Shown here: one piece after another, positions 59,000 through 64,000 of the stretch
Layout of the letters: each line of letters starts with the position of its first letter
Numbering within the stretch: the stretch's first letter is position 1
Assembly (NCBI RefSeq): GCF_014050145.1
Contig: NZ_JACFYF010000004.1
Coordinates: 1 to 64,000 of the forward strand
Origin: Vibrio marinisediminis
GTDB lineage: Bacteria > Pseudomonadota > Gammaproteobacteria > Enterobacterales > Vibrionaceae
Length of the DNA: 64,000 nt
Direction of reading: 5' to 3'
Notes under the pieces: model-generated
What the model was told of the DNA's origin: nothing
Seen by the model: only the letters and a program-made list of their open reading frames with translations
The model's database searches: none
Made by a program: the position numbers and the translations under genes

Positions 59000-59131
59000 A
59001 TGGCAGACAAAGATTTTAAAGAACCTTATAATATCTTCTACTTTCTTGGGTTTATCGCAGTACTACTAATCCCAACACTTCCAGCTACGTTGACTTGGAT
59101 GCGCGTTATTAACGGGTATGCTGGATTCTAG
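59000..59131 (+). CDS. Small 43-residue membrane protein (hypothetical)
   Basis: ATG at 59000 to TAG at 59131 encodes MADKDFKEPYNIFYFLGFIA, then a hydrophobic stretch VLLIPTLPATLTW, and ends RVINGYAGF. It has one likely transmembrane helix (about residues 12-34) with a charged N-terminus. The ribosome binding site is weak (TGAG). It stands between a terminator and ybaN and may be coupled to ybaN, whose proposed start is 24 bp downstream. I recognise no family. Confidence 0.6.
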   Translation: MADKDFKEPYNIFYFLGFIAVLLIPTLPATLTWMRVINGYAGF

Positions 59132-59155
59132 ATTATTTGGAGCTGAGCCATCGTT

Positions 59156-59542
59156 ATTCGACGTTTTCTACTAAACCTGATTGGTGGCTTTAGCTTGTGT
59201 TTAGGTGTCCTTGGCATCTTTCTTCCTGTCCTTCCAACTACGCCATTTGTTTTACTTGCCAGTGCATGCTTCATGCGCAGTAGCCCTCGTTTTCACCGCT
59301 GGTTAAGTGAACATCAAATCTTTGGACCGATTATCGTGAATTGGCAGCAACATCGTGCTGTGTCGCAAAAAGTAAAATGGCGTGGCGCGCTGATGATGGT
59401 CGCGAGTTTTGCGTTATCTATCTATATTGTCCCCCATGATTGGCTAAAGATTATGCTACTAGTCATGTTGCTAGTCCTACTTAGCTGGTTTATTCGTTTG
59501 CCTGTGATAGAGCACCTTGCTGACCAAGAAGAAAATCACTAA
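59156..59542 (+). CDS. ybaN: YbaN family inner-membrane protein (DUF454), apparent AUU start
   Basis: DUF454 proteins are small inner-membrane proteins of unknown function with the motif LPVLPTTPFVLLASACFMRSS, seen here. The earliest ordinary start in frame is TTG at 59195, which cuts off conserved sequence. Reading upstream gives IRRFLLNLIGGFSLCLGVLG, collinear with the E. coli YbaN N-terminus as I remember it, with the ATT codon at 59156 on the E. coli Met1. GAG lies 8 bp before it, and a TGA at 59144 closes the frame further up. An ATC at 59150 is an alternative. Predicted length 128 residues. Confidence 0.8.
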   Translation: MRRFLLNLIGGFSLCLGVLGIFLPVLPTTPFVLLASACFMRSSPRFHRWLSEHQIFGPIIVNWQQHRAVSQKVKWRGALMMVASFALSIYIVPHDWLKIMLLVMLLVLLSWFIRLPVIEHLADQEENH

Positions 59543-59558
59543 GATTGGCGAGAAGTGT

Positions 59559-59590
59559 GCCCACGTAATTAGGTGGGCGTTTGTTTTTTC
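59559..59590 (+). terminator. Terminator of ybaN
   Basis: GCCCAC and GTGGGC arms, then GTTTGTTTTTTC. Confidence 0.78.
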
Positions 59591-59690
59591 ATCCTTGGCT
59601 TTTTCAGTTTTGTAGGGTGGAAACAATTAGTATTCGTAAGTCGTGAGCTAAAATTATTACGACTTCGCAGCCAATCATTAAGAATAAATT

Positions 59691-60236
59691 ATGACGACTG
59701 AAACAATCTCATTGATCAAAGCGAGCATTAAAAGCATTGCTGATTACCCAAAACCAGGCATCCTTTTCCGCGACGTAACAAGTCTTCTTGAAGATGCACA
59801 AGCATACCAAGCAACTATCCAACTGCTTGTTGATAAATATAAAGCGATGGGCTTTACCAAGGTTGTTGGTACTGAAGCTCGCGGTTTCCTATTTGGTGCG
59901 CCTCTTGCGCTTGAACTAGGCGTTGGTTTTGTGCCTGTTCGCAAACCAGGTAAATTGCCACGTAAAACTGTTGCTCAAACTTACGATCTTGAGTACGGCA
60001 CAGACACATTAGAAATCCACGTTGATGCGATCAATGAAGGTGACAAAGTACTAGTTGTTGATGATCTACTAGCGACTGGCGGCACTATTGAAGCAACAAC
60101 TAAGCTTATCCGCCAACTTGGTGGTGAAGTTGAACACGCAGCATTTGTAATCAACCTACCGGAAATCGGTGGTGACAAGCGCCTAGAGAAATTAGGTCTG
60201 AATGTTTACAGCATCTGCGAGTTCGACGGTCACTAA
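59691..60236 (+). CDS. apt: Adenine phosphoribosyltransferase
   Basis: Apt converts adenine and PRPP to AMP (purine salvage). The 181-residue type I phosphoribosyltransferase has the PRPP loop [20 protein letters not shown] and the adenine-side segment [18 protein letters not shown]. In the leader, AAGTCGT and ACGACTT arms (59638-59665) form an imperfect hairpin. dnaX starts 12 bp downstream, so the two are probably co-transcribed. Confidence 0.96.
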   Translation: MTTETISLIKASIKSIADYPKPGILFRDVTSLLEDAQAYQATIQLLVDKYKAMGFTKVVGTEARGFLFGAPLALELGVGFVPVRKPGKLPRKTVAQTYDLEYGTDTLEIHVDAINEGDKVLVVDDLLATGGTIEATTKLIRQLGGEVEHAAFVINLPEIGGDKRLEKLGLNVYSICEFDGH

Positions 60237-60248
60237 TCGGAATAGTTC

Positions 60249-62423
60249 ATGAGTTATCTTGCCTTAGCGCGAAAATGGCGACCAACTAAATTTAAAGAAG
60301 TGGTTGGTCAAGCCCACGTTTTAACCGCTCTAGAGAATGCTTTAGCGCAAAATCGCTTGCACCATGCCTACTTATTCAGTGGCACGCGTGGGGTAGGTAA
60401 AACCACAATCGGGCGTTTGTTTGCCAAAGGTTTGAACTGTGAAACAGGAATAACCGCTACGCCATGTGGTGAGTGTGATACTTGCCGTGAGATCGATGAA
60501 GGTCGATTTGTAGACTTGCTCGAAATCGATGCGGCGTCGCGCACTAAAGTGGAAGATACTCGTGAACTGCTCGACAACGTACAGTACAAACCTGCACGCG
60601 GACGTTTTAAAGTTTACCTAATCGATGAAGTCCACATGCTGTCGCGCCACAGTTTCAACGCGTTGTTAAAAACGTTGGAAGAGCCGCCTGAGTATGTGAA
60701 GTTCCTTTTGGCAACCACTGATCCGCAAAAATTGCCGGTGACGATCTTATCTCGATGCTTACAGTTTCATCTTAAGCCAATCAGTGTTGATGATATTCAT
60801 CAGCAATTAGAGCACGTGCTTAACCACGAACAAGTGAGTTTTGAACAGCGCGCTCTTGGCATGATTTCTCATGCCGCAGATGGCAGTATGCGTGATGCGT
60901 TGAGTTTGACAGATCAAGCCATTGCCCTAGGTAATGGTCAAGTGCAAACCGAACTTGTTAGCCACATGTTGGGGACGCTTGATACCGACCAAGCATTGCA
61001 CTTATTAGATGCGATCGCTTCGAAGCAGCCGCAAACGGCAATGGACGCAATCTTGCGTTTGGCACAAAACGGTGTTGAGTGGGATGGTTTACTCAATCAG
61101 CTAGCAGCGCAGTTGCATCGAGTTGCTATGTTCCAAGCTTTGCCATCGACATTGGATAAAGCACAGCCTGACGCTGAAAAAGTTGAGTTGTTGAGCCGTG
61201 CTCTGTCACCGGAAGATGTACAGCTATACTACCAAATTGCACTCAAAGGTCGCCAAGATCTGCCGTTTGCTCCTTCTGAACGTGTTGGTTTAGAAATGGT
61301 GGTTCTGCGCATGATGGCATTTCGTCCTGCGCCAGTAAGCAGCAATCTGATTTCTACTCAAGTGGCGCAACCACAGGTGAGTAATGCGAATCCTGCTCAA
61401 ACTGCACAGCCAACCACAGCAAGTCAACCAACACCAGTTCAACAAGTGGTATCACAACAAAGTGCACCACAGCATTCGGCACCGATAACGAATACGCCAA
61501 TGGCGAGTGCGCCTAGCCCTGCAGCAGGAATGCCAAATACGCAGCCATCAGCTCCGCGACCAATGGCGCCGGAATATGATCTTGCTCCGCCGCCAGAAGG
61601 TTATTATGAAGAGTATGACGCAGCCCCTATGCCTGCGCAGCATGTGGCTCCGCGTCAAGAACAACCGCCTCAGGCACAGAGCCAAGCGGCAGTTGAGCCT
61701 TCAGCTCGTCCATCACTTGGTGGTTTACGTCATCAGTTGCGTTCTCAGCGCTCTGGGCAAACTCCAACCGGTGGTATGCCAAAAAAGGCTAATGCGACAT
61801 CTGCAAATAAGAAAGAATCTGTGCTCGACCGTGTTGCTCAAAAACACGCTGGAGCCGCGCAGGTGTCGCCATTCAAGCATGGTTTGCCTTCTGTCCCAGT
61901 AGAGGCAGAGAAGGATGATGCGTACCGCTGGAAGCCATCTTCTCCGCAAATCAAGCAAGAAAAGAAAGAACTAACGCCGACTCAAATTAAACAAGCGTTA
62001 GAACATGAAAAGACACCTGAAATGGTTAAAAGGCTAGCAGACGAGTCAATCGTGCAGAATTCATGGGCGGCGATGATCGACCAGTTGAATACCGCAAAAC
62101 TTGTTGAACAGCTCGCACTAAACTCATTCTATGAGAAGAATGGTTCTACCATTTCGTTAACGCTAAGAGCGCAGCAAGCACATTTGAATACCGATCGTGC
62201 ACAAGCTGAGTTGTTAGCGGCGTTAAATGATAACCTTGGAGAAGAATGTCACTTAACCGTTGAGATAGGTGACAAAGGGCAAACCCCACTGGAGCTGCGC
62301 GAAGCACTCTATCAAGGTAAGTTGCAACAAGCATTTGACAGCTTAGAACAAGATCCTCACGTACAATTTATAGAGCGACGCTTCGCAGCCGAGCTAGATA
62401 AAGAGAGTGTGAGACCAGTTTAG
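60249..62423 (+). CDS. dnaX: DNA polymerase III subunits tau and gamma
   Basis: The full-length 724-residue tau is the clamp-loader ATPase and holoenzyme scaffold. It has Walker A GTRGVGKTT (residues 45-53), a zinc module (C64, C73, C76, C79), DEVHMLS, a long Gln/Pro/Ala linker (about 360-520), and the C-terminal domains that bind DnaB and alpha. A -1 frameshift heptamer in codon register (61781-61787) would give the shorter gamma form. It is followed by ybaB and recR, the usual order. Confidence 0.97.
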   Translation: MSYLALARKWRPTKFKEVVGQAHVLTALENALAQNRLHHAYLFSGTRGVGKTTIGRLFAKGLNCETGITATPCGECDTCREIDEGRFVDLLEIDAASRTKVEDTRELLDNVQYKPARGRFKVYLIDEVHMLSRHSFNALLKTLEEPPEYVKFLLATTDPQKLPVTILSRCLQFHLKPISVDDIHQQLEHVLNHEQVSFEQRALGMISHAADGSMRDALSLTDQAIALGNGQVQTELVSHMLGTLDTDQALHLLDAIASKQPQTAMDAILRLAQNGVEWDGLLNQLAAQLHRVAMFQALPSTLDKAQPDAEKVELLSRALSPEDVQLYYQIALKGRQDLPFAPSERVGLEMVVLRMMAFRPAPVSSNLISTQVAQPQVSNANPAQTAQPTTASQPTPVQQVVSQQSAPQHSAPITNTPMASAPSPAAGMPNTQPSAPRPMAPEYDLAPPPEGYYEEYDAAPMPAQHVAPRQEQPPQAQSQAAVEPSARPSLGGLRHQLRSQRSGQTPTGGMPKKANATSANKKESVLDRVAQKHAGAAQVSPFKHGLPSVPVEAEKDDAYRWKPSSPQIKQEKKELTPTQIKQALEHEKTPEMVKRLADESIVQNSWAAMIDQLNTAKLVEQLALNSFYEKNGSTISLTLRAQQAHLNTDRAQAELLAALNDNLGEECHLTVEIGDKGQTPLELREALYQGKLQQAFDSLEQDPHVQFIERRFAAELDKESVRPV
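61781..61787 (+). other. Programmed -1 frameshift site in dnaX
   Basis: A AAA AAG is in the correct register (codons CCA AAA AAG GCT). A -1 slip gives one Gly codon (GGC), then TAA at 61790-61792, producing a gamma subunit of about 514 residues. GGTGG (61770-61774) six bases upstream could act as the Shine-Dalgarno-like stimulator known in E. coli. I do not see an obvious strong stem-loop just downstream. Confidence 0.8.
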
Positions 62424-62527
62424 GGTTGAAAGCATTACTTTTGACCCCAATCTAACATTACAACCACAAGCAATTAGCTGAACCTTATTAAATTAAAGTT
62501 CTGTTAAGCACAACCAGAGAGATAAAC

Positions 62528-62857
62528 ATGTTTGGTAAAGGCGGTATGGGCAACCTGATGAAGCAAGCCCAGCAAATGCAAGATCGTATGCAAAAGCTTC
62601 AAGAAGAAATCGCAAATATGGAAATAACTGGCGAGTCAGGTGCTGGCCTAGTTAAAGTGACTATCACTGGCAGCCATAGTGTGCGTCGTGTCGACATCGA
62701 CGAGAGTTTGATGGAAGACGACAAAGAGATGCTTGAAGATCTTATCGCAGCGGCATTTAACGATGCAGCTCGTCGCGTAGAAGAAACGCAAAAAGAAAAA
62801 ATGGCTCAAGTGACTGGCGGTATGCAACTACCACCAGGCATGAAAATGCCATTCTAA
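62528..62857 (+). CDS. ybaB: Nucleoid-associated protein YbaB/EbfC
   Basis: The 109-residue YbaB family protein is a DNA-binding homodimer. It has the Met/Gln-rich N-terminal helix ([20 protein letters not shown]), [11 protein letters not shown], and a C-terminal Pro/Met tail ([13 protein letters not shown]). It lies between dnaX and recR, its near-universal location. Confidence 0.95.
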   Translation: MFGKGGMGNLMKQAQQMQDRMQKLQEEIANMEITGESGAGLVKVTITGSHSVRRVDIDESLMEDDKEMLEDLIAAAFNDAARRVEETQKEKMAQVTGGMQLPPGMKMPF

Positions 62858-62873
62858 TCAGCAAGGTTAGTAA

Positions 62874-63473
62874 ATGCGCACCAGTCATATGCTGGAGCAA
62901 TTGATGGAGGCCTTACGTTGTCTACCTGGGGTGGGTCCCAAGTCGGCGCAACGTATGGCCTTTCATTTGTTACAGCGAGATAGAAAAGGCGGATTGCAGC
63001 TTGCCGATGCATTGAGCCAAGCAATGACTGAAATAGGTCATTGTAATGAATGTCGAACCTTTACCGAGGAAGACGTTTGTCATATCTGTACCAATCCTAA
63101 ACGTCAAGAAAACGGTTTGATGTGTGTGGTTGAAAGCCCAGCAGATATTGCTGCGGTGGAAGCGACCGGTCAATTTTCAGGACGCTATTTTGTACTGATG
63201 GGGCATTTGTCACCACTGGATGGTATTGGTCCAAGTGACATTGGCTTAGATGTGCTTGATTACCGCTTGCGCCGTGGGGATGTGAAAGAAGTGATTCTAG
63301 CCACTAACCCAACGGTTGAAGGCGAGGCTACCGCGCACTACATTGCAGAACTGTGTCATGAACACCAAGTTGAGGCGAGTCGTATCGCCCATGGTGTGCC
63401 AGTGGGTGGCGAGTTAGAGTTGGTTGATGGTACAACCTTGTCTCACTCCTTACTCGGGCGTCACAAAATCTGA
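62874..63473 (+). CDS. recR: Recombination protein RecR
   Basis: RecR works with RecF and RecO to load RecA at gaps. The 199-residue protein has the helix-hairpin-helix ([18 protein letters not shown]), a four-cysteine zinc finger (CNEC then CHIC) and the Toprim domain ([20 protein letters not shown]). It starts 16 bp after ybaB. Confidence 0.96.
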   Translation: MRTSHMLEQLMEALRCLPGVGPKSAQRMAFHLLQRDRKGGLQLADALSQAMTEIGHCNECRTFTEEDVCHICTNPKRQENGLMCVVESPADIAAVEATGQFSGRYFVLMGHLSPLDGIGPSDIGLDVLDYRLRRGDVKEVILATNPTVEGEATAHYIAELCHEHQVEASRIAHGVPVGGELELVDGTTLSHSLLGRHKI

Positions 63474-63487
63474 CTTATTAAAAATAG

Positions 63488-63513
63488 AGCCGCTTTAAGC
63501 GGCTTTATTTTTT
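63488..63513. terminator. Terminator between recR and aqpZ
   Basis: AGCCGC, TTTAA loop, GCGGCT, then TTATTTTTT on the plus strand for recR. The minus-strand U-tract is weak. Confidence 0.8.
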
Positions 63514-63521
63514 ACTAAACC

Positions 63522-64000
63522 TTATTCATCGCTGCCGGCAATGACTTTATAGAGTAAAGCGCCTATCACTGCGCCTACAATTGGGGCAAACCAGAACAGC
63601 CAAAGTTGGCTGACCGCCCAGTCACCCACATACACCGCAACGCCTGTACTACGCGCTGGATTGACAGAGGTATTCGTCACTGGAATAGAAATTAAGTGGA
63701 TTAAGGTTAAACATAAACCAATAGCCAATGGGGCAAACCCTTGTGGTGCGCGAGCATCTGTTGCGCCCATAATCACCAGCAAAAATATCATCGTCATCAC
63801 CACTTCACAGACTAATGCTGCCGTTAGTGAATACTGCCCTGGGGAGTGCGTACCATACCCGTTAGCGGCAAAGCCGGACGCCGGAACATCAAAGCCTGCT
63901 TGCCCTGTGGCTATAATATATAAAACACCACCCGCAATAATACCGCCAATCACTTGAGCAATGATGTAGGGCAAAACGTCTTTTGCATCAAAGCGCCCGC
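63522..64000 (-). CDS. aqpZ: Aquaporin Z, C-terminal part (start lies beyond the window)
   Basis: The frame stays open to base 64000, where it reads [19 protein letters not shown], the middle of AqpZ. The visible 159 residues contain four membrane segments, the second NPA motif with the selectivity arginine ([14 protein letters not shown]), and the C-terminal [11 protein letters not shown]. AqpZ is the water channel of the inner membrane. The first NPA half lies outside the window. A TTG at 63974 is an internal leucine codon, not the start. Confidence 0.93.
   Translation of the reverse strand, partial: GRFDAKDVLPYIIAQVIGGIIAGGVLYIIATGQAGFDVPASGFAANGYGTHSPGQYSLTAALVCEVVMTMIFLLVIMGATDARAPQGFAPLAIGLCLTLIHLISIPVTNTSVNPARSTGVAVYVGDWAVSQLWLFWFAPIVGAVIGALLYKVIAGSDE

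Overview
The window is a bacterial chromosome segment from a member of the genus Vibrio. The evidence is a HubP/FimV polar landmark gene beside truA, the flhA-flhF-flhG-fliA-che-parC-parP cluster of a polar flagellum, an AphB-type LysR regulator, a TfoS-type membrane regulator beside feoABC, and fadIJ with FadL paralogues. I cannot name the species. The segment is almost entirely core genome. I see no prophage, integron, CRISPR array, rRNA or tRNA.

Layout. 1-8.1 kb: the 3' part of hubP (acidic tandem repeats), then truA, accD, folC, dedD, cvpA and purF, with a PurR operator on the dedD stop codon. 8.2-10.7 kb: znuBC on the minus strand, divergent from znuA around a Zur operator. 10.9-17.7 kb: tfoS, a minus-strand sRNA locus that fits tfoR, then feoABC behind a Fur box. 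17.8-24.4 kb: a HIT protein, argS, yecM, a pitrilysin-type protease and sixA. 24.5-37.3 kb: a long flagellar and chemotaxis operon behind a sigma-54 promoter (flhA, flhF, flhG, fliA, cheY, cheZ, cheA, cheB, parC, parP, cheW, and a DUF2802 gene). 37.5-44.5 kb: the cytochrome c maturation operon ccmABCDEFGHI. 44.6-54.1 kb: lipid handling (mlaA, two fadL genes, an ECF sigma factor with its likely anti-sigma partner, fadI-fadJ) with FadR-like operators. 54.3-59.5 kb: a stand-alone trpB paralogue with a TrpR-like operator, a ydjA-type nitroreductase, aphB, an RssB-like response regulator, a 43-residue membrane peptide and ybaN. 59.7-64 kb: apt, dnaX, ybaB, recR and the 5'-truncated aqpZ.

How the genes fit together. 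HubP, FlhF, FlhG, ParC, ParP and CheA belong to one cell-pole organisation system, and three of them carry repeats visible here: HubP acidic repeats and a Glu-Ala hexamer run, a ParP Pro-Glu hexamer run, and three CheA linker repeats. The metal genes form two loci: zinc (znu, Zur) and ferrous iron (feo, Fur). TfoS and the adjacent sRNA form the chitin-to-competence switch known from V. cholerae.

Best candidates for something not already described: (i) a structured sRNA locus at about 50.05-50.21 kb upstream of fadI, with a strong orphan terminator and a CU-rich segment complementary to the fadI ribosome binding site; (ii) the TrpR-like operator on the orphan trpB; (iii) two 267-bp fold-back repeats with near-perfect terminal inverted repeats, one ending 21 bp before ydjA; (iv) an apparent AUU initiation codon for ybaN. 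dnaX carries an intact -1 frameshift heptamer for the gamma subunit.
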